Assembly (NCBI RefSeq): GCF_019972155.1
Contig: NZ_BOVL01000005.1
Span: forward strand, 489,202-553,201
Direction: 5' to 3'
From: Bradyrhizobium sp. RD5-C2
Lineage (GTDB): Bacteria; Pseudomonadota; Alphaproteobacteria; Rhizobiales; Xanthobacteraceae
Length of the DNA stretch: 64,000 nt
The notes under the pieces are model-generated. The model had not been told where the DNA came from. It worked only from the letters and a program-made list of their open reading frames with translations, and did no database searches. A program made the translations under genes and the position numbers. Numbering within the stretch: position 1 is the first letter of the stretch; each line of letters starts with the position of its first letter. Positions 35,880 through 45,152 of this stretch are shown here, in pieces.

Positions 35880-36859
35880 CCAATCACTCCGAGCTGCGGG
35901 AACGCGTCCGGCGCTGCGGCCAATGCCGCGCGCGCCTTGGCGCTGTCGTCATCCATCTGGCGTATCAACGCCTCGATGGTGTCGAATTTCAGCTCTTCGC
36001 GAATGAAACTGATGAAGGCGACATCGAGCACCGTGTCGTAGAGATCGCCCTTGAAGTCGAACAGGAAGACTTCGAGCAGCGGTGCGCCGTTGTCGAAGGT
36101 CGGGCGGCGTCCGAAGCTGGCGACGCCGTCGAACCGCACCTTGTCGTTTCCGTGAGCCTTGCCGACCCGCACCGCATAGATGCCGTGCTTCAAGCCGCAA
36201 TGCTTGTCGAGGCGGATGTTGGCGGTGGGATAACCGAGGTCGCGGCCGCGCTTCTCGCCGTGGATCACCTTGCCGGTCGCAAACCACGGCTCGCCCAGCA
36301 TCGCGGTGGCGTCGTCGACCTGCCCCTCGGCGAGCGCCATGCGGATCGCGCTGGAGGAGACCGGACGCTCCTCGATGTCGACATGGGCCTGTACGTCGAC
36401 CTCGATGCCGAGCCGCGGCGCTTCGCTGACCAAGAGGCTCGGCGAGCCGACCCGGCCCTTGCCGAAATGGAAGTCGTAGCCGACCGCAATCCCGCTGATG
36501 CCGAGCCGCCCGATCAGATCGTGGTGAATGAAGTCCTGTGCGGTGGTGCCGGCGCGCGCCTTGTCGAAGGTCATCACGACGGCGCCGGCGAGCCCGGTAG
36601 CCGCGAGCAGCCGCAGCTTGTTGGTCTCGTCCGTGAGACGGAATTGCGGGGTGTTCGGGCTGAAGAAACTGCGCGGATGCGGTTCGAAGGTCACGGCGAG
36701 CGCGGGCACGCCGTGCGTCTTGCCCATCGCCAGCGCCGCGCCGATCACGGCGCGGTGACCGAGATGGACGCCGTCGAAATTTCCCATCGCGACCACGGCG
36801 CCCTTCGGAATTGCGCTTTCGGGCGTGTTGTCGCGGATAACGGTAAAGCCGGTGCTCAT
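35876..36859 (-). CDS. ribF: Bifunctional riboflavin kinase/FAD synthetase (RibF)
   Basis: The protein has 327 residues. The N-terminal adenylyltransferase half has VVAMGNFDGVHLGHRAVIGAAL and VTFEPHPRSFF, then FIHHDLIGRLGISGIAVGYDFHFGKGRVGS and SSSAIRMALAEGQVDDATAMLG. The C-terminal flavokinase half has GYPTANIRLDKHCGLKHGIYAVRV, FDGVASFGRRPTFDNGAPLLEVFLFDFKGDLY and the end FIREELKFDTIEALIRQMDDD. It converts riboflavin to FMN and FAD. FMN made here would feed the riboswitch at 62.1 kb. Confidence 0.95.
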   Translation of the reverse strand: MSTGFTVIRDNTPESAIPKGAVVAMGNFDGVHLGHRAVIGAALAMGKTHGVPALAVTFEPHPRSFFSPNTPQFRLTDETNKLRLLAATGLAGAVVMTFDKARAGTTAQDFIHHDLIGRLGISGIAVGYDFHFGKGRVGSPSLLVSEAPRLGIEVDVQAHVDIEERPVSSSAIRMALAEGQVDDATAMLGEPWFATGKVIHGEKRGRDLGYPTANIRLDKHCGLKHGIYAVRVGKAHGNDKVRFDGVASFGRRPTFDNGAPLLEVFLFDFKGDLYDTVLDVAFISFIREELKFDTIEALIRQMDDDSAKARAALAAAPDAFPQLGVIG

Positions 36860-37073
36860 GTCAGGTATTCTTCAAGGATTCTTAAGCATGATTGGTGCGG
36901 GCCGGACCGTGACGCGGCGGCGGCGTGGAAGTCAAGCATAGCGAAAATCGCGTCAAATCCGTAACAATCCGGATTCAGCCGGTTAACGCGCTGTTTAACG
37001 CCTGCTGTTAGTCGTTGGCGGAAAGCTGCGTTTGTGCAGAAGCCAAGTTGCGTTAGTGGTTTTGGGGGGAAAG

Positions 37074-37469
37074 ATGGCGGTTGATTTGTCCATGCCGGTT
37101 CTGGTGGTTGATGATTACAGCACCATGATCCGCATCATCCGGAATCTTCTCAAGCAGCTTGGATTCGAGAATATCGACGATGCCTCCGATGGCTCTGCGG
37201 CGCTCAACAAGATGCGTGGCAAGAAGTATGGCCTGGTGATTTCCGACTGGAATATGGAGCCGATGACCGGCTACGACCTGCTCAAGGAAGTCCGCGCCGA
37301 TCCCAATCTCGCGACCACGCCCTTCATCATGATCACGGCGGAATCCAAGACCGAGAACGTGATCGCGGCCAAGAAGGCCGGCGTGAACAACTACATCGTC
37401 AAGCCGTTCAACGCGGCGACGCTGAAGACCAAGATCGAAGCGGTCTTCCCGGACATGGCGACGGCGTAA
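37074..37469 (+). CDS. cheY: CheY-like single-domain response regulator
   Basis: The protein has 131 residues from ATG 37074, with GGGGGGAAAG directly upstream. It is a lone receiver domain: acidic pair Asp13-Asp14, phospho-acceptor Asp58 in VISDWNMEPMTGYDLL, Thr88 in IMITAES and Lys110 in YIVKPF. The DWNM block and overall pattern are those of CheY, which binds the flagellar switch. No other chemotaxis or flagellar gene is in the window, so it is an orphan; a role in other phosphorelays cannot be excluded. Confidence 0.9.
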   Translation: MAVDLSMPVLVVDDYSTMIRIIRNLLKQLGFENIDDASDGSAALNKMRGKKYGLVISDWNMEPMTGYDLLKEVRADPNLATTPFIMITAESKTENVIAAKKAGVNNYIVKPFNAATLKTKIEAVFPDMATA

Positions 37470-37822
37470 GCGCCCGTCCATCGCATCACAATTCATCCTC
37501 ATCTCGCTGCGCGTCAGCGAATGACCGGCGCCGCCTCACCGTCACCCCCGCGCAACGGCTTTGCCGTTGTCGCTGGAGGAGCCGCGAAGCGGCGTCTCGA
37601 AGGGTCGACGGCCCGGCTGGTGGCCGTGCATCCTTCGAGACGCGCGCAAGAGCGCGCCCCTCAGGATGACGGGACTGAAGTATTGCATAATTTCGGAATA
37701 TTAGAAGAATATCCCTGAGTTGCCCGACGTGTCAAGTCGGCTGGCCGAACGTCGGCCGCCGCCGGCTACTTTGCATGGGGTTGTTTCGATATTTTGGCAG
37801 CGCGCCCCTGCGGGGCTGCCCG
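37470..37822. other. Convergent gap with one composite repeat, no gene
   Basis: The 353 bases between cheY and the HAD phosphatase hold a composite repeat (37575-37672) and otherwise nothing that I can recognise. Two runs of AT-rich sequence follow the repeat (37682-37715). Confidence 0.6.
37575..37672. repeat. Composite repeat, CATCCTGAGG family, left end missing
   Basis: It shares TCGACGGCCCGGCTGGTGGCCGTGCATCCTTCGAGACG and CCTCAGGATGACGG with the unit at 16141-16242. Its left end has been replaced by CGCTGGAGGAGCCGCGAAGC, so the outer CGTCATCCTGAGG arm is absent. Confidence 0.75.
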
Positions 37823-38677
37823 CTACCACTTCAGCTCGCGCATCAGCGCCCGCGGCGGATGACCGAACAGTTCCTTGATCGAGGCCGCATCGAGCTGCTC
37901 GATGCCCTCGAACTGCTCGGAATGGATGCCGCGCGTGACGAACAGGAGATCGATGCCGAAGCTGTGGGCACCGGTAAGGTCGGTGCGCACGGAATCGCCG
38001 ATCGCGAGCACGCGGCTGAGTTCGGTCGAACGCCCGCGGCGCTCAGTGGCCAGCGCCATGGCGCGCTCGTAGATCGGCCGATGCGGCTTGCCGTAGAAGA
38101 CCGACTCGCCGCCGAGCTCGCGATAGAGTTCGGCAACTGCGCCGGCGCAATAGATCAGCCGGTCGCCGCGCTCGACCACGATGTCCGGATTGGCGCAGAC
38201 CAGCGTGAGCTTGCGCTCGAGCGCCTTCAGCAGCGTGTCGCGATAATCCTCGGCGGATTCGGTCTCGTCGTCGAACAGCCCGGTGCAGATGATGTAGTCG
38301 GCCTGCTCCAGCGGCACCAAGGTGGCGTCGAGGCCGCGATGGATCGAGCTGTCGCGCTCCGGGCCGATCCAGAAGATCTTCTGACCGGGATGATCGGCCA
38401 CGAAGTGGCGCGTCAGGTCGCCCGAGGAGACGATCGCGTCATAGGTCTCGTCGGCGACGCCGAGCTTGCGCAGCTGGCGCTGCACGGAATCGGCCGGCCG
38501 CGGCGCGTTGGTGATCAGGATGACGGTGCCGCCCTGCTGGCGGAAGGTGTGCAGCGCCTCGCAGGCCTCGGGAAAGGATTCCAGCCCGTTGTGCACGACG
38601 CCCCAGATGTCCGACAGCACGACGTCGACGTCGCCAGTGAGGTCGCGCAGCCGCTCCACGAAACGCAACGATGTCAT
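37823..38677 (-). CDS. HAD-type hydrolase, TIGR01459 family
   Basis: The protein has 284 residues. The HAD nucleophile motif is in VDVVLSDIWGVVHNGLESFPEA (about 17-38), followed by GGTVILITNAPRPADSVQRQLRKLG and, near the C-terminus, SRVLAIGDSVRTDLTGAHSFGIDLLFVTRGIHSEQFEG. These match the subclass IIA NagD-like family annotated TIGR01459, which is common in alphaproteobacteria and has no confirmed substrate. It follows the EAL-domain gene on the same strand after 15 bases, so the two are probably cotranscribed. Confidence 0.88.
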   Translation of the reverse strand: MTSLRFVERLRDLTGDVDVVLSDIWGVVHNGLESFPEACEALHTFRQQGGTVILITNAPRPADSVQRQLRKLGVADETYDAIVSSGDLTRHFVADHPGQKIFWIGPERDSSIHRGLDATLVPLEQADYIICTGLFDDETESAEDYRDTLLKALERKLTLVCANPDIVVERGDRLIYCAGAVAELYRELGGESVFYGKPHRPIYERAMALATERRGRSTELSRVLAIGDSVRTDLTGAHSFGIDLLFVTRGIHSEQFEGIEQLDAASIKELFGHPPRALMRELKW

Positions 38678-38692
38678 GATGCAAACTGCCGG

Positions 38693-40105
38693 TTAATTCG
38701 GTCCGAGCGCACGGCGCGCCAGCGCTGCGCTACCGGTTGTGCGCGGTGGCGCTGCGGGGCTGGAGACGGGTGCGGAAGTGCCGGCGCCATTGAGGTCCTG
38801 GGGCTTGGTCTGCGGAGCCTCGGCGGTAGCAGATGCCCCTTCCGGCCGCAACGGCCGCGGCGGCGCGAACAGGAAGCCCTGGCCGAACCGGACATCGTAG
38901 TCGAGCAGGTCGACCACCGAGCGCTCGCCCTCGATCCGTTCGGCGATCAGGTCGATGCCGAAGCGGCCGAGCAGGTCGGACAGATCGGAGGGATCGATAT
39001 CGGTGGTTGCGCTCTGCCTGGCGTCGAGCAGCAGCGCAGCCGGCACCTTGATGAAGCGGACGCCGCGATCGGCGAGCTCGCGCGGCTCGAGGCGGAGGTC
39101 GCTGACGTGATCGATCGAGAACCGGTAGCCGCGCTGCGACAGCGCCGCGAGATTCTCGCTTTCGACCGGGCCGAGATTACGGAAGGTCGCCTGCTTGAAC
39201 TCGAGCACGAAGGACGGCGCCAGCGCGCGGTTGGCTTCGAGGAAGTCGAGACACTGGGTGAAGTGCTGCGGGCTGGCCAGTGTCGCCGCCGAGACGTTGC
39301 AGAACACGCCGACATCCTTGCTGCGGATCATCAGGCGGCGCAGCACCTGGACGCAGCGAAGCATCACCATGTGGTCGATGCGGCCGATCAGGCCGCCGAC
39401 CTCGGCCGCCTCGATGAAATCGTCGGCGGCAAGGACCTGGTCGCGCTCGTCGCGCAGCCGCGTCACCGCCTCGTAGTAGCGCACCTTGCGCTGCGGCAGC
39501 GTCACCATCGGCTGCAGGTAGATGTCGAGGCGATTCTCGTCGATGGCGTGCCTGATCGCGCCGATGAGCTGGGTCTGGCTGCGGGAGATCGCCGATGCGG
39601 GCGCAGCCGGCGGCGGAGGCGCAAACACGACGGTCGGAGCCGGCGGGACCGGTTGCAGCAGATCGTCGCGCGGCGCGGCGACCGGCGGCGCCACGGGAGC
39701 TGCCGCCAGCAAATCCTCATGATGGGCGACCGACGCCGCAAGCTGCCGCACCAGGCCGCCAAGCTCGTTGATCTCGCCGGCCATGCCCTGGATCCGGTCG
39801 GCGCCGGTGGAGTTCGCCGAGGCGACGCGCCCTTCGACCGCGGCCAGCCGGCGGCCGAATTCGGCGACTTGGCGGGCGAGATCGGCGGTGCCGCGCGACA
39901 GATCCGCGATCTGGCCGCCGACATCGCTGCGGTCACGCAACCGCATCGACACGGCATTGTAGAGGATCAGGCAGGTGAGGGCGGTGAGCGCCACGATCGC
40001 CGATTCCGATCCGCTGATGCCCGCCACCGAATACAGGACGAACCCGAGCGAGGCTGCGAGCAGCACCATGCAGATGGCGATGAAGATCGTCGAAATGCGA
40101 ATCAT
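38693..40105 (-). CDS. Membrane-anchored degenerate EAL-domain protein
   Basis: The protein has 470 residues. Two membrane helices (about 6-28 and 34-52) precede a coiled-coil stretch (60-130), a Pro/Ala linker (135-175) and an EAL domain (180-435). The signature reads EAV (YEAVTRLR, Glu212) and the metal-binding DDFG motif reads DHVS (residues 332-335); Asn270, Glu302 and the Lys in FIKVP are kept. One of the paired metal-binding Asp residues is therefore His, so c-di-GMP hydrolysis is doubtful. It more likely binds c-di-GMP or a protein partner. Confidence 0.85.
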   Translation of the reverse strand: MIRISTIFIAICMVLLAASLGFVLYSVAGISGSESAIVALTALTCLILYNAVSMRLRDRSDVGGQIADLSRGTADLARQVAEFGRRLAAVEGRVASANSTGADRIQGMAGEINELGGLVRQLAASVAHHEDLLAAAPVAPPVAAPRDDLLQPVPPAPTVVFAPPPPAAPASAISRSQTQLIGAIRHAIDENRLDIYLQPMVTLPQRKVRYYEAVTRLRDERDQVLAADDFIEAAEVGGLIGRIDHMVMLRCVQVLRRLMIRSKDVGVFCNVSAATLASPQHFTQCLDFLEANRALAPSFVLEFKQATFRNLGPVESENLAALSQRGYRFSIDHVSDLRLEPRELADRGVRFIKVPAALLLDARQSATTDIDPSDLSDLLGRFGIDLIAERIEGERSVVDLLDYDVRFGQGFLFAPPRPLRPEGASATAEAPQTKPQDLNGAGTSAPVSSPAAPPRTTGSAALARRALGPN

Positions 40106-40282
40106 GTCGCGCGCCCGCGCCCTCTCTCCGAACGTCCCCGGAGCGCAAGCTTAGCACCATTGTTGATTCGACGGGCCAGCGATCTTCCGAACCGGCTGGA
40201 ACTGCACACGATTTTCGCTTCGTCTTGGTCGCCCTCGAAGCCGGCACTCCGTAATGGACCGGAGCCGGCCGTGGCGTGCCGG

Positions 40283-41266
40283 TCAGAGGTCGGCGGCGGC
40301 GATCCAGAACACCTCGCCCTCGGAGTCCTCGGTGTCGAGCCAGAGCAGCGGCAGGTTGGGATAGGCGGCCTCGAGATTGTCGCGGCCGCGGCCGATCTCG
40401 CAGAGCAGCCCGCCTTGCGGGGTCAGGTGCCGCCTGGCCTCATCGAGCAGGCGGCGGACGATGTCGAGCCCGTCGGCGCCGCCGTCGAATGCGATCTTCG
40501 GCTCGGCCCGGCACTCGCGCGGCAGCGCGGCCATGCCCTCGGCATCGACATAGGGCGGGTTCGAAATGATGAGATCGTAGCTGACGTCGCCGAGCGGCTT
40601 GAACAGGTCGCCGCGATGGAGCGTCAGGCGGTCGTCGAGGCCGTGGTCGGCGACGTTGCGCGCGGCGACTTCCAGCGCATCCTTTGAAATATCTACCGCG
40701 TCGACCGCGGCGTTGGCAAAATGCCGGGCAGCCAGGATCGCAAGGCAGCCGGAGCCGGTGCACAGGTCGAGCACGCGTTCGACGTCGGCGGGATCGCCGA
40801 TCAGCGAGGTGCCGTCCTCGTCACCGCCGAAATGCGAATCCAGCAATTCGCCGATGAAGGAGCGCGGCACGATGGTGCGCTCGTCGACATAGAACGGCAG
40901 GCCGCGCATATAGACCTTGTTGACGAGATAGGCGGCCGGCTTTCGCGTCGCGATCCGCCGCTCGATCAGGTCGAGGATCTGCTTGCCTTCGGCAACCGTG
41001 ACGCGCGCGTTCGCGAAGCTCTCGAACTGATCGGGATGCAAATGCAGCGTCTCGCAGATCAGGAACGCGGCTTCCGCCACCGGATCGGTGGTGCCATGCG
41101 CGAACACAAGCTTTGCCGCGTTGAAGCGGCTGACCGCGTAGCGCAGGAAATCGAACAGGGTGTGAAGCTCGCCGGCGCCGACCTTCGGTGCTTTCTTGGG
41201 CGCTTCCTTGGGCGCTTTCGGCGCGGCGGGGCTGCGCCTGGCCGGCACTTTGCTGCGCTTGGCCAT
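40283..41266 (-). CDS. prmB: 50S ribosomal protein L3 glutamine methyltransferase (PrmB)
   Basis: The protein has 327 residues. The N-terminal roughly 35 residues are Lys/Ala/Pro-rich (VPARRSPAAPKAPKEAPKKA). The helical domain LHTLFDFLRYAVSRFNAAKLVFAHGTTDPVAEAAFLICETLHL and IVPRSFIGELLD are typical of PrmB rather than PrmC. The SAM domain has VLDLCTGSGCLAILAA and the catalytic ISNPPYVDAEG. Its ATG overlaps the moaE stop by one base (TGATG). Confidence 0.92.
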   Translation of the reverse strand: MAKRSKVPARRSPAAPKAPKEAPKKAPKVGAGELHTLFDFLRYAVSRFNAAKLVFAHGTTDPVAEAAFLICETLHLHPDQFESFANARVTVAEGKQILDLIERRIATRKPAAYLVNKVYMRGLPFYVDERTIVPRSFIGELLDSHFGGDEDGTSLIGDPADVERVLDLCTGSGCLAILAARHFANAAVDAVDISKDALEVAARNVADHGLDDRLTLHRGDLFKPLGDVSYDLIISNPPYVDAEGMAALPRECRAEPKIAFDGGADGLDIVRRLLDEARRHLTPQGGLLCEIGRGRDNLEAAYPNLPLLWLDTEDSEGEVFWIAAADL

Positions 41267-41733
41267 CAGGATTTGGTCCAGCGCGCGGCGGCCGCGTCGT
41301 CTTGGCCCTGCGCCTCGATCCAGCTCGTGCCGCGCGCGCTCTCTTCACGCTTCCAGAACGGAGCGTTGGTCTTGAGATAGTCCATCAGGAACTCGGCTGC
41401 CTCGAACGCGGCCTGCCGGTGCGCCGAGGCGGTCACGACCAGCACGATGTTCTCGCCCGGCGCGATGCGGCCGAAGCGGTGGATGATGGTGAGGCCCTGC
41501 AACGGCCAGCGCGCCAGCGCCTCGTCGGCGTGGCGTGCAATCTCGGCCTCCGCCATGCCAGGGTAATGTTCGAGCGTCAGCGCGGCGATCGGCTCGCCCT
41601 GTTCGCTGCCGCGGCAGATGCCACTGAAGCTGACGACCGCGCCGACATCGGTGCGGCCCTTGCTTAAGGCCGCGATCTCCTGCGCGACGTCGAAGTCGGC
41701 TTGCTGGATCCGGATGGTCGCTGTCACCGTCAT
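41266..41733 (-). CDS. moaE: Molybdopterin synthase catalytic subunit (MoaE)
   Basis: The protein has 155 residues. MoaE blocks are present: GAVVSFSGICRGSEQGEPIAALTLEHYPGMAEAEI, LTIIHRFGRIAPGENIVLVVTASAHRQAAFEAAEFLMDYLKTNAPFWKREES. The Lys in LKTNAPFWK is the expected active-site region. With MoaD, encoded 8 bases upstream, it inserts the dithiolene sulfurs into precursor Z to make molybdopterin. Confidence 0.96.
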   Translation of the reverse strand: MTVTATIRIQQADFDVAQEIAALSKGRTDVGAVVSFSGICRGSEQGEPIAALTLEHYPGMAEAEIARHADEALARWPLQGLTIIHRFGRIAPGENIVLVVTASAHRQAAFEAAEFLMDYLKTNAPFWKREESARGTSWIEAQGQDDAAAARWTKS

Positions 41734-41741
41734 GACGAGAC

Positions 41742-41993
41742 TTAGCCGCCGGTCATCGGCGGAAAGAACGCGATCTCGCGGGCGCCGGAGATCACAGCGT
41801 CCGATTTGACATGGGCGTGGTCGATCGCGGCGCGGATCACCGTCGGCTTCTCGAAGGCGTGGGCGTAGCCGTCGTCGCGCGCGGCAAGCCAGCCGATCAG
41901 CTCGCCGACGGTGCGCACCTCGGCCGGCGGCTCGACGATCTCTTCGGCCTTGCCGATCCGTTCACGCACCCAGGCGAAATACTTCAGCTTCAT
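41742..41993 (-). CDS. moaD: Molybdopterin synthase sulfur carrier subunit (MoaD)
   Basis: The protein has 83 residues. This ubiquitin-like protein starts MKLKYFAWVRERIGKAEEIVEPPAEVRTVGELIGWLA and ends EIAFFPPMTGG, with the C-terminal Gly-Gly that is thiocarboxylated. The ATG overlaps the pgsA stop (ATGA). Confidence 0.96.
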   Translation of the reverse strand: MKLKYFAWVRERIGKAEEIVEPPAEVRTVGELIGWLAARDDGYAHAFEKPTVIRAAIDHAHVKSDAVISGAREIAFFPPMTGG

Positions 41994-42568
41994 CCCTCAT
42001 CCTCCTTGATGAGGTGATGGATGCCGGCACGGAAGTAATCCCAGCCGGTGTAGATCGTGAAGATCGCCGACATCCACAGCAGCACGATGCCGATCAGGGT
42101 GGTCGCCGGAAGCACCTGCTCGCCGGCTTCGCCGGCAATCAGGAAGCCGATCGCCACCAGCTGGATCGTGGTCTTCCATTTCGCAAGCTTGGTGACGGGT
42201 ACGCTGACCCGCAGGCCCGCGAGATATTCGCGCAGGCCCGAGACCAGGATCTCGCGGCACAGGATCACGATCGCCGCCCACAGGGTCCAGCCATGGATCG
42301 AGTTGTCGGCGGCCAGCATCAGCAGGCTGGAGGCCACCAGCAGCTTGTCGGCGATCGGGTCGAGCATCCGGCCGAAGGCGGACTGCTGGTCCCACATGCG
42401 CGCGTAATAGCCGTCGAGATAGTCGGTGATCCCCGCCGCAATGAACACGGCCAGCGCCACCCAGCGCAGCCACAACGGGCCGTCCAGGATCGACTGCCAG
42501 TAGACGCAGCCGATCACCACCGGGATGGCGGCGATCCGGGCGTAGGTCAGGATATTCGGGAGGGACAT
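41990..42568 (-). CDS. pgsA: CDP-diacylglycerol-glycerol-3-phosphate 3-phosphatidyltransferase (PgsA)
   Basis: The membrane protein has 192 residues from ATG 42568 (MSLPNILTYARIAAIPVVIG), which has a purine-rich GGGGACAGGGCAAG upstream. ATG 42604 or TTG 42616 would add 12 or 16 residues. The CDP-alcohol phosphotransferase motif is complete: DGYYARMWDQQSAFGRMLDPIAD (DGxxAR-x8-GxxxDxxxD). It commits CDP-diacylglycerol to phosphatidylglycerol. It is followed by moaD, moaE and prmB in one operon. Confidence 0.94.
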   Translation of the reverse strand: MSLPNILTYARIAAIPVVIGCVYWQSILDGPLWLRWVALAVFIAAGITDYLDGYYARMWDQQSAFGRMLDPIADKLLVASSLLMLAADNSIHGWTLWAAIVILCREILVSGLREYLAGLRVSVPVTKLAKWKTTIQLVAIGFLIAGEAGEQVLPATTLIGIVLLWMSAIFTIYTGWDYFRAGIHHLIKEDEG

Positions 42569-42796
42569 AGTCTTGCCCTGTCCCCGGGTCGTCGCGATGT
42601 TCATCCGTTCTACCAATACCGCTGAAGCGAGAAGGTCAACCGTGCGGGCGCCAGAGCGCGGCGAGATTAGGCTGATTAGTCATGGCGCCTTAGCCCCTTG
42701 TTTATGCGTGATCTTTTCAGAACGTTGCTTGCCACTTTTCCGCATCATGCCCTAGATGCCCTGTCGCAGGCGACGCCCTGATGACTCGCCTTTGGT

Positions 42797-44887
42797 TTAA
42801 CCCGGCTGGGCGTGGAAAAACTCGAAAATCTTGCGGGCACTCTCGGCGCTGACGCCGGGAACCTTGCCGAGGTCGGCGATCGAGGCCCGCTCGATCTCCT
42901 TGAGCGTTCCGAAGTGGTGCAGCAAGGCACGTTTGCGCGACGGGCCGATGCCCGGGATCTCCTGCAGGCCGGCCTCGCGGATGTCCTTTTTGCGCAGCTT
43001 GCGGTGCGATCCGATCACGAAGCGATGGGCCTCGTCGCGCAGCCGCTGGATGAAATAGAGCACCGGGTCGCGCGGCTCGAGCTTGATGGCCTCGCGGTCC
43101 GGCATGAACAGGGTTTCCCGCCCCGCATCGCGCTCCGGCCCCTTCGCCACCGCCATCAGCGCGACCTGGGTCAGCCCGAGATTCTCGAAAATCTGCCGGA
43201 CCGCGTTGAGCTGGCCGCGGCCGCCGTCGATGATGACGAGATCGGGCCATTGCGGGAACGACTCATCGTCCGCCTTGTCCTTTGCTTTGGCAGCCTCGCC
43301 CTCCGGCGGCTTCAGCAGCCGCTTGAAGCGGCGCTCCAGCACCTCGCGCATCATCCCGTAATCGTCGCCGGGCGTCAGCCCTTCCGACTTGATGTTGAAC
43401 TTGCGGTACTGGTTCTTCATGAACCCGTCGGGCCCGGCCACGATCATCGCACCAACCGCGTTGGTGCCCTGGATGTGGCTGTTGTCGTAGACCTCGATGC
43501 GCTTCGGCGTGTGCGGCAGGCCGAGCGTCGTGACCATGCCCTCCAGCAGCCGGCTTTGCGTCGCGGTATCGGCGAGCTTGCGGCCCAGCGCTTCGCGCGC
43601 GTTGGTGAGCGCGTGGCCGATCAACTCCTTCTTCTCGCCGCGCTTGGGCACGGAGACCTCGACCTTGGACCCGGCCTTCACCGACAGCGCGTCGGCGAGC
43701 AACGTGCTTTCTTCGATCTCGTGCGACAGCAGGATCAGCTTCGGCGGCGGCTTGTCGTCGTAGAACTGCGCGAGGAATGAGGACAGCACCTCCTCGGGTG
43801 TGAAGGTCTTTTCCGCGCGCGGGAAATAGGCGCGGTTGCCCCAGTTCTGGCCGGTGCGGAAGAAGAACACCTCGACGCAGGAATAGCCGCCTTCCTGGTG
43901 GATCGCGAACACATCGGCCTCTTCGACCGTGCGCGGGTTGATGCCCTGCTGCGACTGGATCGCCGACAGTGCCGCGAGGCGGTCGCGGTACAGCGCTGCG
44001 GTCTCGAATTCGAGCTCGCCGGAGGCCTTCTCCATCTCGGCCGCGAGCAGTTGCTTCACGGCGTGGCTGCGGCCGGAGAGGAATTCGGTCGCCTCGCGCA
44101 CCAGTTCGGTATAGCCGGGAAAATCGATCTCGCGCGTGCAGGGGCCGGCGCAGCGCTTGATCTGATAGAGCAGGCAGGGCCGGCTGCGGCTTTCGAAGAA
44201 GCCGTCGGTGCAGGAGCGGATCAGGAACGCGCGCTGCAGCGCCGTGATGGTGCGGTTGACGGCGCCTGCATTGGCGAACGGGCCGAAATAGCGTCCCGGC
44301 CGCGACTGCGCGCCGCGATGCTTGAGGATCTGCGGCGCCCAGTGATCGCCCGATATCAAAATATACGGAAACGATTTGTCATCGCGCAGCTGCACATTGA
44401 AACGCGGCCGGAGCTGCTTGATCAGATTGGCTTCGAGCAGCAGCGCCTCGGTCTCGGTCATGGTCGAGACGATCTCGACATGCGTGGTCGCCGCGATCAT
44501 GCGCAGGATGCGCGCCGGCAGCGGTGCGTTGGCCCGCGCATAGGACGACAGCCGCTTTTTGACGTTCTTCGCCTTGCCGACATAGAGCACGTCGTTGGCG
44601 GCGTTGAGCATGCGGTAGACGCCGGGCGAGGTCGGGGCGAGGCGGACCGCGTTCTCGATCGCCTCATGCCCGATCGAGAGCGTCCCCTCGGCAACCGTCT
44701 CGGTGGCGTCCTCCGAAGCCTCGGGCAGACGTGCCTCGTCGTCCTCCTCGGCGGCGAAGCTTTCCGGATCGACGTCGCTCGTGTCGAGCGTCAGGTCGTC
44801 CTGCGGCAGGTCGGACTTTGAACTGCGCCTTGGCTTGGGATCAGCCTTGGGGGCCGGCGTCGGGCGCTCGGGAGAATCGTGAACCAT
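42797..44887 (-). CDS. uvrC: Excinuclease ABC subunit C (UvrC)
   Basis: The protein has 696 residues from ATG 44887. An acidic, Pro-rich N-terminal extension (about 70 residues) precedes the GIY-YIG nuclease ([31 protein letters not shown]), the UvrB-binding UVR motif ([35 protein letters not shown]), the RNase H-like nuclease ([35 protein letters not shown]) and C-terminal helix-hairpin-helix repeats ([48 protein letters not shown]). It makes both incisions in nucleotide excision repair. Confidence 0.96.
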   Translation of the reverse strand: MVHDSPERPTPAPKADPKPRRSSKSDLPQDDLTLDTSDVDPESFAAEEDDEARLPEASEDATETVAEGTLSIGHEAIENAVRLAPTSPGVYRMLNAANDVLYVGKAKNVKKRLSSYARANAPLPARILRMIAATTHVEIVSTMTETEALLLEANLIKQLRPRFNVQLRDDKSFPYILISGDHWAPQILKHRGAQSRPGRYFGPFANAGAVNRTITALQRAFLIRSCTDGFFESRSRPCLLYQIKRCAGPCTREIDFPGYTELVREATEFLSGRSHAVKQLLAAEMEKASGELEFETAALYRDRLAALSAIQSQQGINPRTVEEADVFAIHQEGGYSCVEVFFFRTGQNWGNRAYFPRAEKTFTPEEVLSSFLAQFYDDKPPPKLILLSHEIEESTLLADALSVKAGSKVEVSVPKRGEKKELIGHALTNAREALGRKLADTATQSRLLEGMVTTLGLPHTPKRIEVYDNSHIQGTNAVGAMIVAGPDGFMKNQYRKFNIKSEGLTPGDDYGMMREVLERRFKRLLKPPEGEAAKAKDKADDESFPQWPDLVIIDGGRGQLNAVRQIFENLGLTQVALMAVAKGPERDAGRETLFMPDREAIKLEPRDPVLYFIQRLRDEAHRFVIGSHRKLRKKDIREAGLQEIPGIGPSRKRALLHHFGTLKEIERASIADLGKVPGVSAESARKIFEFFHAQPG

Positions 44888-45152
44888 GGGCCGTAAATTA
44901 AGCGCTTGGGCGACCGCTCGCCAGCGTTGGCGACGCAGGAAAAACAACCCCGATTGCAGGACGTTACCGGCCCAGCGCGGCCGCCGGGGCGGGTCGGTAA
45001 CACATTGTTAAGACTGATGAGCGGGCCGGTAACCGGGCTTAACAACCCTTTAACTTAAAACTCTCGATAAACCTTAGCGAAAAAAGTGGAATTCCGTAAC
45101 CACGCCGGCCTCGGGCCTGCGGGCTGCGGCAGTTGCGTGGTGGAGAGTACCT

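Noticed and set aside
37775..40687. Plus-strand frame of about 970 codons opposite the HAD, EAL and prmB genes
   Set aside because: It crosses three well-supported minus-strand genes and two gaps and has no recognisable domain.
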